A DNA stretch of 13,860 nt, taken from Chromatiales bacterium. GTDB taxonomy: Bacteria; Pseudomonadota; Gammaproteobacteria; UBA6429; Thiohalophilaceae. The notes beneath the pieces were generated by a model that ran no database searches, was not told the DNA's origin, and saw only the letters and a program-made list of their open reading frames with translations. A program made the position numbers and the translations under genes. The stretch covers positions 1 through 13,860 of the forward strand of contig JALXDW010000376.1 of assembly GCA_027070385.1 (NCBI GenBank), in the 5' to 3' direction. Numbering within the stretch: the first letter of the stretch is position 1; every line of letters begins with the position of its first letter. This document shows, one piece after another, positions 1 to 6,825 of this stretch.

Positions 1-1003
1 CTCGGGAGGTTCAGCAGCAGCAGTTGCCGCAAGGCTGGCACCGGCATCGACCGGAACCGATACCGGTGGTTCCATTCGCCAGCCGGCCGCATTGTGTAAT
101 TTAACCGGATTAAAACCCTCGTATGGTAGGGTGTCACGCTACGGCATGATTGCTTTTGCTTCCAGTCTGGATCAGGCCGGAACCTTTACCCAGACTGCTG
201 AAGATGCCGCATTGATGTTAGGTGTGATGGCGGGACTTGATAATAAGGACTCCACCAGTATTGATGAACCGGTACCGGATTATCTGGCTGGATTAAATCA
301 GGATGTTAAAGGTTTAAAAGTCGGTTTGCCAAAAGAATATTTTGCAGATGGTCTGGAGGCCGATGTCGCCAAACGTATTGATGAAGCGATTGATGAATAC
401 AAAAAGCTCGGAGCCGAGTTTGTTGAAATCAGTTTACCGAATACACATTTATCGGTACCAGCCTATTATATTGTGGCACCGGCAGAATGTTCCTCGAATC
501 TGTCACGCTTTGATGGTGTCCGTTTTGGTTATCGTTGTGATGATCCAGAAGATTTGGAAGATTTATACAAACGCAGTCGTGGCGAAGGGTTTGGTTCGGA
601 AGTAAAACGTCGGATTCTGGTAGGTGCCTATGCTCTGTCTTCAGGGTATTACGATGCCTATTATTTAAAAGCACAAAAAATTCGTCGCCTGATTGCTAAT
701 GACTTTAGTGAAGCGTTTAAAGAAGTGGATGTCATTATGAGCCCCACAACACCGACGCCGGCATTTAAAGTGGGTGAGAAGAATGACGATCCTATCTCGA
801 TGTATTACTCGGATATTTATACGATAGCGGTCAATCTGGCAGGCTTGCCGGGTATGTCGGTTCCGTGTGGTTTTGTTAATAACTTGCCGGTTGGACTGCA
901 AATTATTGCGCCTTATTTTGCAGAAGCAAAATTACTCAATGTCGCGCATCAGTATCAACAGGTAACGGACTGGCATCAGCAAATGCCCGAGGCATTTAAG
1001 TAA
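1..1003 (+). CDS. gatA: Glu-tRNA(Gln)/Asp-tRNA(Asn) amidotransferase subunit A, 5' end missing
   Basis: GatA hydrolyses glutamine and passes the ammonia to GatB, which amidates Glu-tRNA(Gln) or Asp-tRNA(Asn). The window opens inside the gene (codons in phase from base 2), leaving 333 residues of a family usually near 480-490. The first visible residues, [14 protein letters not shown], begin at what should be the cis-serine of the amidase signature. [18 protein letters not shown] follows and carries the nucleophilic serine of the Ser-cisSer-Lys triad; the catalytic lysine lies off the left edge. [20 protein letters not shown] and the C-terminal [12 protein letters not shown] and [10 protein letters not shown] blocks are also typical. 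The stop is TAA. gatC is expected upstream, outside the window. gatB follows after an unusually long 103-bp gap. Family assignment is very secure. Confidence 0.97.
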   Translation, partial: SGGSAAAVAARLAPASTGTDTGGSIRQPAALCNLTGLKPSYGRVSRYGMIAFASSLDQAGTFTQTAEDAALMLGVMAGLDNKDSTSIDEPVPDYLAGLNQDVKGLKVGLPKEYFADGLEADVAKRIDEAIDEYKKLGAEFVEISLPNTHLSVPAYYIVAPAECSSNLSRFDGVRFGYRCDDPEDLEDLYKRSRGEGFGSEVKRRILVGAYALSSGYYDAYYLKAQKIRRLIANDFSEAFKEVDVIMSPTTPTPAFKVGEKNDDPISMYYSDIYTIAVNLAGLPGMSVPCGFVNNLPVGLQIIAPYFAEAKLLNVAHQYQQVTDWHQQMPEAFK

Positions 1004-1021
1004 ATTGAATATTTAATGCAG

Positions 1022-1068
1022 CGACACAGCACAATGTTTATTTTGATTTCGCTGTGATCAGCGTGTCG
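1022..1068 (+). other. Alternative hairpins between gatA and gatB
   Basis: The 103-bp gatA-gatB gap holds two mutually exclusive pairings. CACAGC (1025-1030) is complementary to GCTGTG (1051-1056), and CGACAC (1022-1027) is complementary to GTGTCG (1063-1068). The left arms overlap, so only one can form at a time. Each stem is only 6 bp and no T-run follows, so this is not a standard terminator. It may affect processing or gatB translation, but chance is possible. Confidence 0.3.
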
Positions 1069-1106
1069 TCGTAGTTAACAAAGAGATAACAATTAAGGTA
1101 AAAGTT

Positions 1107-2540
1107 ATGCAATGGGAAGTGGTTATTGGTCTGGAAATTCACGCGCAACTGGCAACGAAAAGTAAAATCTTTTCAGGCTCATCAACTGCATTTGGTGCAG
1201 AGCCCAATACGCAAGCTAATGAAGTCGATCTGGGAATGCCGGGTGTATTGCCGGTGATGAACAAACAGGCCTTAAATATGGCGATTAAATTTGGTACAGC
1301 GATTAATGCTGAAATTGGTAAACGTTCGGTGTTTGATCGGAAAAATTATTTTTACCCGGATTTACCCAAAGGCTACCAGACAACACAGCTGGCTTTGCCG
1401 ATTGTTGGTTTAGGTGCAGTGGATATCGAACTTAAAGATGGCACAACGAAAACCATTGGGGTGACTCGCGCGCACCTGGAAGAAGATGCCGGTAAAAGTT
1501 TGCATGAAGATTTTCACGGTTCAACCGGTATTGATTTAAACCGGGCTGGTACACCTTTAATCGAAATTGTTTCTGAACCGGATATGCGTTCAACCGAAGA
1601 AGCCGTTGCCTATATGCGTAAGATTCATTCAATAGTGACTTATATCGGTATTTGTGACGGCAACATGCAGGAAGGATCATTTCGTTGTGATGCCAATGTT
1701 TCGATTCGACCTAAAGGGCAGGAAGAATTCGGTACACGTGCAGAATTAAAAAACATCAATTCTTTCCGTTTTGTTGAGCGGGCAATTAATGTTGAAATAG
1801 AACGGCAGATAGATATTCTCGAAAGCGGTGGTGAAGTGGTTCAGGAAACACGTTTGTATGATTCCAATAAAAATGAAACCCGGTCGATGCGTTCAAAGGA
1901 AGATGCAATGGATTATCGTTATTTCCCGGATCCTGATCTATTACCGATTGTTGTAACCGATGACGATATCGAAGCTATCCGGGCAACCTTACCGGAATTA
2001 CCGGATGCGAAAAAAGCACGGTTTATAGATGAATATAAACTCAATGCAGAAGATGCGGGTAATTTAACAGCCAGTGTTGAGTTGGCAAATTATTTTGAAA
2101 CGGTTGCAAAAGAAGTAGCAGACAGCAAGTTGGCCGCTAACTGGGTAATGGGTGAATTAACTGCACGGCTTAATAAGGAAAATCGGGATATAAAAGCATC
2201 ACCGGTGAGTGCAGAACAATTTGCAGGTTTGTTGGTACGGATTAAAGATAACACCATCTCCGGAAAAATTGCCAAAGAAGTGTTTGATGCGATGTGGAAT
2301 AACGCTGGTGATGCCGACAGCATTATTGAAAGCAAAGGCCTGAAGCAAATTACCGATACCGGAGCCCTGGAAGCGATGGTTGATAAAGTTATTGCCGATA
2401 ACCCGAACCAGGTTGAGCAGTTTAAAGCGGGCAAGGAAAAATTAATGGGCTTCTTTGTCGGGCAAATCATGAAAGAAACACAAGGGAAAGCCAATCCCGG
2501 ACAAATTAATCAACTGTTGAAAAAGAAATTATCTGAGTAA
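1107..2540 (+). CDS. gatB: Glu-tRNA(Gln)/Asp-tRNA(Asn) amidotransferase subunit B
   Basis: GatB is the tRNA-binding kinase and transamidase subunit of GatCAB. It activates the side-chain carboxylate of mischarged Glu-tRNA(Gln) or Asp-tRNA(Asn) with ATP and amidates it with ammonia from GatA. At 477 aa it is full length for the family. The N-terminus [11 protein letters not shown] has the conserved Glu10 and His12. [15 protein letters not shown] and [20 protein letters not shown] are family signatures in the catalytic cradle. The last roughly 150 residues, ending in [15 protein letters not shown], form the helical YqeY-like tRNA-binding tail. The ATG is preceded by a weak AAGG Shine-Dalgarno near 1095. 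hslO begins 27 bp downstream, so co-transcription is likely. Confidence 0.98.
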   Translation: MQWEVVIGLEIHAQLATKSKIFSGSSTAFGAEPNTQANEVDLGMPGVLPVMNKQALNMAIKFGTAINAEIGKRSVFDRKNYFYPDLPKGYQTTQLALPIVGLGAVDIELKDGTTKTIGVTRAHLEEDAGKSLHEDFHGSTGIDLNRAGTPLIEIVSEPDMRSTEEAVAYMRKIHSIVTYIGICDGNMQEGSFRCDANVSIRPKGQEEFGTRAELKNINSFRFVERAINVEIERQIDILESGGEVVQETRLYDSNKNETRSMRSKEDAMDYRYFPDPDLLPIVVTDDDIEAIRATLPELPDAKKARFIDEYKLNAEDAGNLTASVELANYFETVAKEVADSKLAANWVMGELTARLNKENRDIKASPVSAEQFAGLLVRIKDNTISGKIAKEVFDAMWNNAGDADSIIESKGLKQITDTGALEAMVDKVIADNPNQVEQFKAGKEKLMGFFVGQIMKETQGKANPGQINQLLKKKLSE

Positions 2541-2567
2541 TAGTTGAAAATTGATTACAGGTTTTAA

Positions 2568-3482
2568 ATGCATTATATGGAATCCACTAAAGATACCCTG
2601 CAACGTTTTCTGTTTGAAAATATTTCGATTCGAGGGGAGCTTACACAGCTGCATAAAAGCTGGCAGGCGATTATCGAAAACCATGATTACCCACCGGTTG
2701 TACGTGATGTATTGGCACAAATGCTGGTTGCGGGTGTACTCTTGGCCGCAACTTTAAAATTTAAGGGGCGTATTATTTTACAAATTCAGGGCAAAGGAGC
2801 ATTACCGCTGGTGGTTGCTGAATGCAGTAGTGAACAGGCCATTCGAGGTCTGGCGCATTACAGTCAAGACATAAAAAAAGACAGCCTGAAAAACCTGGTG
2901 GGTAAGGGGCAGTTAGCCATTACCCTCGAAACAGAAAATAAAACCGAACGTTATCAGAGTATTGTTGAATTAGTGGGCAACAGCGTTGCGGATGCAATTG
3001 AACATTATCTTGTAACTTCAGAACAACTGCCAACACGCCTCTGGTTGAGTGCCAATGATGACACTGCTGCAGGTTTATTAATTCAAAAATTACCGCATGA
3101 GTCGGTTGATGAAGAAAATATTCATCGAGTGCAAACTGATGAGGATGGCTGGAATCGTGTTGAACAATTATCTGCAACGATTCGGGATGATGAATTGCTG
3201 GATCTGGATGCAGCAGAAGTGATTCACCGTCTCTACCACGAAGAAGATGTGCGCGTGTTTGAGTTTGAACCGGTCTTTTTCCGGTGTTCATGTTCCAAAC
3301 AACGTGTAGCCAATATGTTGCGTGGTTTGGGTGAAAAGGAAGTCCACTCTATTATTGAAGATGAAAAAGTAATCAGTATTCATTGTGAGTTTTGCAACCA
3401 TCAATATGATTTCGATGCAGTGGATGCGACTCAATTATTCAGTGATTCTATCCTGCCTGACGGTTCTGCAACGCAACATTAA
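2568..3482 (+). CDS. hslO: Hsp33 redox-regulated holdase chaperone
   Basis: Hsp33 is a cytosolic chaperone switched on by oxidation. Under peroxide or hypochlorite stress its four zinc-bound cysteines form disulfides, the C-terminal domain unfolds, and the protein holds unfolding clients. The product is 304 aa, slightly longer than the E. coli protein. The zinc switch is intact: CSC at 240-242 and CEFC at 273-276, with 30 residues between the pairs as in E. coli. The N-terminus (DTLQRFLFENISIRGE) and the middle block LVGKGQLAITLE are typical. An in-frame ATG at 2577 is possible, but the CAGG at 2558-2561 lies at better spacing for 2568. gatB is 27 bp upstream and prmC 5 bp downstream, pointing to one operon. 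Confidence 0.97.
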   Translation: MHYMESTKDTLQRFLFENISIRGELTQLHKSWQAIIENHDYPPVVRDVLAQMLVAGVLLAATLKFKGRIILQIQGKGALPLVVAECSSEQAIRGLAHYSQDIKKDSLKNLVGKGQLAITLETENKTERYQSIVELVGNSVADAIEHYLVTSEQLPTRLWLSANDDTAAGLLIQKLPHESVDEENIHRVQTDEDGWNRVEQLSATIRDDELLDLDAAEVIHRLYHEEDVRVFEFEPVFFRCSCSKQRVANMLRGLGEKEVHSIIEDEKVISIHCEFCNHQYDFDAVDATQLFSDSILPDGSATQH

Positions 3483-3487
3483 TTCTC

Positions 3488-4339
3488 ATGAATATTCAGG
3501 ATGCGTTAAAAATGGCTCAGCAGCGCCTTGAAAAAGTATCTGATTCACCGCGACTGGATGCAGAATGTTTATTGGGTTTTGTTTTGCAACAACCGACGGT
3601 GTATTTACGAACTTGGCCAGATAAGGTATTAACATCATCGCAGCTCGAGCAATTCCTGAAGCAGCTGCAACGCCGAGAGCAGGGTGAACCGATTGCCTAC
3701 ATAATAGCGTTACGGGAATTCTGGTCACTGGATTTGCATGTTTCCGCTGCAACATTGATTCCTCGTCCGGAAACGGAATTACTGGTCGAAGAGGTGCTTG
3801 ATATTGCTGCACTGCAACCACTTTCCCGTATTCTGGATTTAGGAACCGGTAGCGGTGCCATCGCTGTTGCGTTGGCCACTGAATTTTCAAAGCTACAATC
3901 GGACCGTCCACCGCCACAGATCACGGCAACGGATATTTCATCGGCAGCACTGCGCGTTGCACGCGCCAATGCTAAAAAACATCAGCAGTCCATTCACTTT
4001 ATAGAAAGTGACTGGTTTTCAAATATTCCACCACAGCAATTTGATGTGATTGTTTCAAACCCACCGTATATTGAACGCGATGATGTGCATTTAACCCAGG
4101 GCGATGTACGATTTGAGCCGCTTAATGCACTGGTTTCGGGGCATGATGGTTTGGATGCGATTCGACTGATCGTGCAACAAGCACAAAACTGGCTTAAACC
4201 GGGAGGCTGGTTATTATTTGAACATGGTTATCAGCAAGGAGAGGCGGTGGCGACACTTTTGCAGCATTCTGCTTTTACTCATGTGCAAACCCGACAAGAT
4301 TTGGCAAAAAATGATCGAGTGACACGAGCAAAAAAGTAG
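3488..4339 (+). CDS. prmC: Peptide chain release factor N5-glutamine methyltransferase
   Basis: PrmC (HemK) transfers a methyl group from SAM to the glutamine of the GGQ motif of release factors, which raises termination efficiency. The 283-aa product has a helical N-terminal domain that contacts the release factor, the linker IPRPETELLVE (91-101), SAM motif I LDLGTGSGAIAVALA (from 116) and the catalytic NPPY at 191-194. An insert QSDRPPPQ (137-144) between motif I and the next strand is slightly longer than usual. The ATG is 5 bp after the hslO stop and lacks a clear Shine-Dalgarno, so translational coupling is likely. The stop is TAG, readable only by RF1, which is one of PrmC's own substrates. 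In many gammaproteobacteria prmC directly follows prfA. Here prfA is about 2.9 kb away on the other strand. Confidence 0.97.
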   Translation: MNIQDALKMAQQRLEKVSDSPRLDAECLLGFVLQQPTVYLRTWPDKVLTSSQLEQFLKQLQRREQGEPIAYIIALREFWSLDLHVSAATLIPRPETELLVEEVLDIAALQPLSRILDLGTGSGAIAVALATEFSKLQSDRPPPQITATDISSAALRVARANAKKHQQSIHFIESDWFSNIPPQQFDVIVSNPPYIERDDVHLTQGDVRFEPLNALVSGHDGLDAIRLIVQQAQNWLKPGGWLLFEHGYQQGEAVATLLQHSAFTHVQTRQDLAKNDRVTRAKK

Positions 4340-4415
4340 TAAATAAAAATATTCTGAAATACTAAATTATAAAACAATGCACTCAATCACGCTGTAAAGG
4401 CTAGATCTTCATTCG

Positions 4416-4464
4416 CTGACACGCTACCCTAAAAATGAAATATCATTAAAAGTGGTTATAAAAT
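4416..4464 (+). promoter_or_regulatory. Weak candidate promoter(s) for the HMA-like gene
   Basis: The 141-bp gap after prmC (4340-4480) shows no terminator with a T-run and no coding potential. It contains CTGACA (4416-4421) and TATCAT (4441-4446), a possible sigma-70 pair with a long 19-bp spacer. A second -10-like TATAAA at 4457-4462 has no good -35 partner. The gap length suggests an independent promoter, but the match is weak. Confidence 0.25.
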
Positions 4465-4480
4465 AATCAGGTCAAGATGG

Positions 4481-4873
4481 GTGGAATCGTTAACTAAACA
4501 GCGTAATATTCTTTTTAGCGCTTGGGCTAAGCAGCCTGATCAGGCTAAATCGGCTATCTTTTTACTGGCGGATGTTGAAGGTGTGCTTGATTTGAAATAC
4601 CTTTCTGATACCCAGCTGTTTATTACCTATGATGTCCGTATTTTAACCATGGATGTGATTTTGCAAGCATTGGAATCCGTCGGTTTTTATTTGGATCACA
4701 GCCTTTTAAGCAAAATTAAAAATGCACTGTATGCTTATACTGAAAATACGTTGAGAGAAAATCTTGGTATCAGCGAGTCGAAAATGACGCGTGATATTTT
4801 TATGCAGGGGTATCAGCGGCGTTTGCACGGTTGCCGTGATCAGCGTCCGGCACACTGGCGGCATTATCTGTAA
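4481..4873 (+). CDS. Unnamed protein with cysteine-less HMA-like (ferredoxin-like) domain
   Basis: I do not recognise this 130-aa protein by name. Residues 8-72 read as a beta-alpha-beta-beta-alpha-beta pattern like heavy-metal-associated (HMA) domains: strand RNILFSAWA; helix PDQAKSAIFLLADVEGV, where EGV matches the HMA helix end; the hairpin LDLKYL and QLFITYDV; then helix TMDVILQALESVGFYLD, matching the usual 'i..al...Gy.v' ending. The metal-binding CxxC expected after strand 1 is absent, and the only Cys is at 118. A charged helical tail of about 50 residues ends in RPAHWRHYL. The start is GTG, with CAGG 9 nt upstream. It lies between prmC and moeB and its role is unknown. The fold call is inferred from a pattern read by eye. 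Confidence 0.72.
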   Translation: MESLTKQRNILFSAWAKQPDQAKSAIFLLADVEGVLDLKYLSDTQLFITYDVRILTMDVILQALESVGFYLDHSLLSKIKNALYAYTENTLRENLGISESKMTRDIFMQGYQRRLHGCRDQRPAHWRHYL

Positions 4874-4880
4874 GCTGTAA

Positions 4881-4911
4881 TCAACAGTTTATATCCTTTT
4901 TCCTTTATACT
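4881..4911 (+). promoter_or_regulatory. Candidate moeB promoter with -10 seven bases before ATG
   Basis: TATACT (4906-4911) matches the sigma-70 -10 at 5 of 6 positions. TCAACA (4881-4886) is a poor -35 with a 19-bp spacer. Transcription would start at or next to the moeB ATG (4919), giving a leaderless or nearly leaderless mRNA. This agrees with the lack of a Shine-Dalgarno before moeB, but the promoter is only a motif match. Confidence 0.3.
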
Positions 4912-4918
4912 CCTGTTT

Positions 4919-5662
4919 ATGAATGACGAACAACTGCTTCGCTATAGCCGGCAAATCATGTTGCCCCAGATTGATGTTGCCGGTCAGCAAAAACTACTGG
5001 ATTCCACTGTTTTAGTGATGGGATTGGGGGGGTTGGGCTCGCCCGTTGCGATGTATCTGGCGGCAGCCGGTGTCGGTCATCTCATCCTTGCCGATTTTGA
5101 TAAAGTGGATATGTCGAATTTACAACGGCAAATTATTCATCGCGAAAGCCACATTGGCCAAAGTAAAGTGGTATCAGCACAACAAACGTTGCTGGATATT
5201 AATTCCGATATTAATGTCAGTGTACTCCCTGAAAAGCTGTCGTCATCTGAACTTGAGAATTGCCTGCAAACTGTAGATTGTGTGGTGGATGGCACGGATA
5301 ATTTTGCGAGTCGTTTTATGATTAACACTGCCTGTGTTCAATCCCATACTCCCCTGGTTTCCGGAGCGGCGATACGTTTTGAAGGACAGGTGAGTGTATT
5401 TAGTAACAAGGTGAACAGTCCTTGTTATCAATGTCTGTATCCGGATACCAATGAAGAACTCGAACAAACCTGCAGTGAGAATGGCATTCTTGCCCCGGTG
5501 GTCGGCATTATCGGTTCGATTCAGGCGACCGAAGTACTCAAGTTATTAACCGGTGTGGGAAAAATGCTGGATTCCCGATTATTATTGTTAGATGCGTATA
5601 CGATGGAATGGCGCAGTATCGGTTTGAAGCAGGATCCTGCTTGTCCAATCTGCCATAGTTAA
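4919..5662 (+). CDS. moeB: MoeB/ThiF-family adenylyltransferase, probably MoeB
   Basis: This E1-like enzyme adenylates the C-terminal Gly-Gly of a small ubiquitin-like sulfur carrier: MoaD for molybdopterin, or ThiS for thiazole. The 247-aa protein has the family start EQLLRYSRQIMLPQIDVAGQ, nucleotide loop GLGGLGS (35-41), DFDKVDMSNLQRQ with the arginine finger at 70, and DGTDN (124-128). Four zinc cysteines are in place (C169, C172, C242, C245). Cys185 in TCSENG is at the position of the reactive cysteine in ThiF. MoeB and ThiF cannot be firmly separated by eye. I prefer MoeB because moeB follows prmC in Pseudomonas-type clusters and no thi or moa gene is nearby. There is no clear Shine-Dalgarno. 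Confidence 0.88.
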   Translation: MNDEQLLRYSRQIMLPQIDVAGQQKLLDSTVLVMGLGGLGSPVAMYLAAAGVGHLILADFDKVDMSNLQRQIIHRESHIGQSKVVSAQQTLLDINSDINVSVLPEKLSSSELENCLQTVDCVVDGTDNFASRFMINTACVQSHTPLVSGAAIRFEGQVSVFSNKVNSPCYQCLYPDTNEELEQTCSENGILAPVVGIIGSIQATEVLKLLTGVGKMLDSRLLLLDAYTMEWRSIGLKQDPACPICHS

Positions 5663-5663
5663 A

Positions 5664-5692
5664 AATTGCTTAATAAGGCTAATTGCTTAATA
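5664..5692 (+). repeat. 12-bp direct repeat after moeB
   Basis: AATTGCTTAATA occurs exactly at 5664-5675 and again at 5681-5692, a 17-bp period. The repeat begins two bases after the moeB stop, at the head of the 180-bp leader of the HDOD gene. It could be a tandem regulator-binding site or a local duplication. No specific regulator is recognised. Confidence 0.6.
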
Positions 5693-5701
5693 TTTCAGCA
5701 A

Positions 5702-5730
5702 ATTCACCCCTAAAATGTGAATATTTCACA
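5702..5730. promoter_or_regulatory. Palindrome TGTGAATATTTCACA with overlapping inverted repeat
   Basis: TGTGAA and TTCACA (5716-5730) form a perfect 6-3-6 inverted repeat. The left arm can also pair with ATTCAC at 5702-5707, whose complement GTGAAT is at 5717-5722, so there are three interacting arms. The arms recall a CRP/Vfr half-site (TGTGA/TCACA), but the spacer is 5 bp where the canonical site has 6. It sits 113 bp before the HDOD start. An operator or mRNA hairpin is plausible; the factor is unknown. Confidence 0.45.
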
Positions 5731-5842
5731 GAAAAAAGCGGGATTCAAATCTAGACTTTAGCCGTTATCGCCACGCCTTTTGGACTAATAGGGGGCTGAG
5801 TGTGTATGTCTGTCGTTTAAATAGGGAATAAAAGAGTAGGGT

Positions 5843-6706
5843 ATGCTGAAATTAACTGCACAAGCACTCGTACAAAAGAACATTGATTTGGTGTCATTAC
5901 CGGATGTGGCATTAAAATTAAATGCATTGATTAATGAACCGCATTCAACAGCACAGGATATTGCTGATGTGATTGCAACGGACGCAGCGTTAACCGCCCA
6001 ACTGCTACAAATTGTAAATAGTGCATTTTACAATTTTCCACAACAGGTTGACACGATTACAATGGCCATTACGGTGATTGGGACGGCACAATTACGTGAT
6101 TTGGCAATGGCAACATTGATCATTCAAAAGTTTAACCGCATACCTGAAAATCTGGTCACCCCGGAAGCATTCTGGAGCCATAATATTGCCTGTGCGACAG
6201 CTGCACGTACTATTGTAACGGAGTTGGGAATGCAACATCCTGAGCGGGTTTTTGTTGCAGGTTTACTGCATGATATTGGTCGGCTATTGATGTATGTGGC
6301 TGAACCGGCATTATCAGCGGATATCTTGCAGCAACTTAAACTTGATAATGGGTTGGATATTAATCAGCTTGAGAAAGCCAGTTTTGGTTATGATCATGCC
6401 GAACTGGGCGCCGTCTTGTTAAAGGAATGGGGGCTGCCTGATTCTTTGGTGCAACCAGTGAAATATCATCATATGCCCGATCAAGCTGATATGTTCACGA
6501 TGGAAGCCAATGTGCTGCATTTGGCAAATGTAGTGGCCAATCAGATTAAACCGTTATTCGCTGCTACCAGCAATCTTTCGCTGGACGAGAAAGTCTGGCA
6601 TGTGTTGAACAGTAGCCCTGAATATCTGGCTGATATTACCTGCACATCCAAGGTTGTTTATAATGACACGGTGCGTATTTTCTACCCCGACGAACAAGCC
6701 GCATAA
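5843..6706 (+). CDS. HDOD-domain signalling protein
   Basis: HDOD proteins are cytosolic output or scaffold modules found in chemotaxis, motility and c-di-GMP-linked signalling; most lack proven enzyme activity. This 287-aa protein is almost all HDOD domain. It has an N-terminal helical part (LVSLPDVALKLNALINEP, then LLQIVNSAFYNFP around 54-66) and an HD-like core with H113, H143-D144 in GLLHDIGRL, H185 in DHAELGAVLLKEWGLP and H209-H210. The late aspartate of true HD phosphohydrolases appears as Asn in LHLANVVA, as is common in this family. No receiver, GGDEF or EAL domain is fused. A possible Shine-Dalgarno AGAG lies at 5833-5836. It precedes a CZB sensor gene and follows a repeat-rich 180-bp leader. 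Domain identity is secure; the cellular role is inferred only. Confidence 0.92.
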   Translation: MLKLTAQALVQKNIDLVSLPDVALKLNALINEPHSTAQDIADVIATDAALTAQLLQIVNSAFYNFPQQVDTITMAITVIGTAQLRDLAMATLIIQKFNRIPENLVTPEAFWSHNIACATAARTIVTELGMQHPERVFVAGLLHDIGRLLMYVAEPALSADILQQLKLDNGLDINQLEKASFGYDHAELGAVLLKEWGLPDSLVQPVKYHHMPDQADMFTMEANVLHLANVVANQIKPLFAATSNLSLDEKVWHVLNSSPEYLADITCTSKVVYNDTVRIFYPDEQAA

Positions 6707-6708
6707 AT

Positions 6709-6727
6709 AGTCGGGATATTGCCGACT
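6709..6727 (+). terminator. Short hairpin after the HDOD gene, weak terminator candidate
   Basis: AGTCGG (6709-6714) and CCGACT (6722-6727) form a 6-bp stem with a 7-nt loop, starting two bases after the HDOD stop. The nearest T-run (6739-6743) is about a dozen bases away, so it is a poor intrinsic terminator. It may instead protect the transcript end. It separates the HDOD gene from the independent CZB promoter. Confidence 0.35.
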
Positions 6728-6756
6728 CCATATCAGTATTTTTGGTTAAATTTCTT

Positions 6757-6783
6757 TTAAGTTTTTATTTTTCTGGCCGATAA
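6757..6783 (+). promoter_or_regulatory. Predicted FliA (sigma-28) promoter of the CZB gene
   Basis: TTAAGTTT (6757-6764), an 11-bp spacer and GCCGATAA (6776-6783) match the enterobacterial sigma-28 consensus TAAAGTTT-N11-GCCGATAA at 15 of 16 positions with exact spacing. The start codon at 6826 leaves a leader of about 35 nt. This is the promoter class of late flagellar and chemotaxis genes, which fits the CZB product. It predicts that the CZB gene is transcribed with the flagellar regulon, independently of the HDOD gene. Confidence 0.85.
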
Positions 6784-6802
6784 AGAATTATATTTTAATT
6801 CT
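6784..6802. repeat. AT-rich inverted repeat at the start of the CZB leader
   Basis: AGAATTA (6784-6790) and TAATTCT (6796-6802) form a perfect 7-bp inverted repeat with a 5-nt spacer. It overlaps the expected sigma-28 transcription start. It could be an operator or a 5' mRNA hairpin in the short leader. AT-rich inverted repeats arise easily by chance. Confidence 0.35.
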
Positions 6803-6815
6803 ATACTTAAAAGAC

Positions 6816-6820
6816 GAGGT
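6816..6820 (+). promoter_or_regulatory. Ribosome binding site of the CZB gene
   Basis: GAGGT ends 5 nt before the ATG at 6826. It is one of the clearest Shine-Dalgarno sequences in the window, whereas several neighbours (prmC, moeB, prfA, hemA, lolB) show none. It fixes the CZB start and suggests strong translation. Confidence 0.7.
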
Positions 6821-6825
6821 TAATT

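Noticed and set aside
2090..2494. 134-aa open frame on the minus strand opposite gatB
   Set aside because: It lies wholly inside gatB, whose protein is fully conserved; the antisense translation is low-complexity and resembles no family I know.
3486..3917. 143-aa open frame on the minus strand opposite prmC
   Set aside because: Shadow of prmC; it ends at the prmC start region, has no ribosome site and no recognisable motif.
5716..5730. Canonical CRP binding site
   Set aside because: The half-sites match, but the spacer is 5 bp where CRP needs 6; kept only as an unassigned palindrome.
5742..5768. Second sigma-28 promoter before the HDOD gene (GCCGTTAT at 5761-5768)
   Set aside because: The -10 part has mismatches and the sequence 11 bp upstream (5742-5749) does not resemble TAAAGTTT.
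5843..6706. HD-GYP c-di-GMP phosphodiesterase
   Set aside because: There is no GYP motif and the late metal-binding Asp is replaced by Asn; the layout is that of HDOD proteins.
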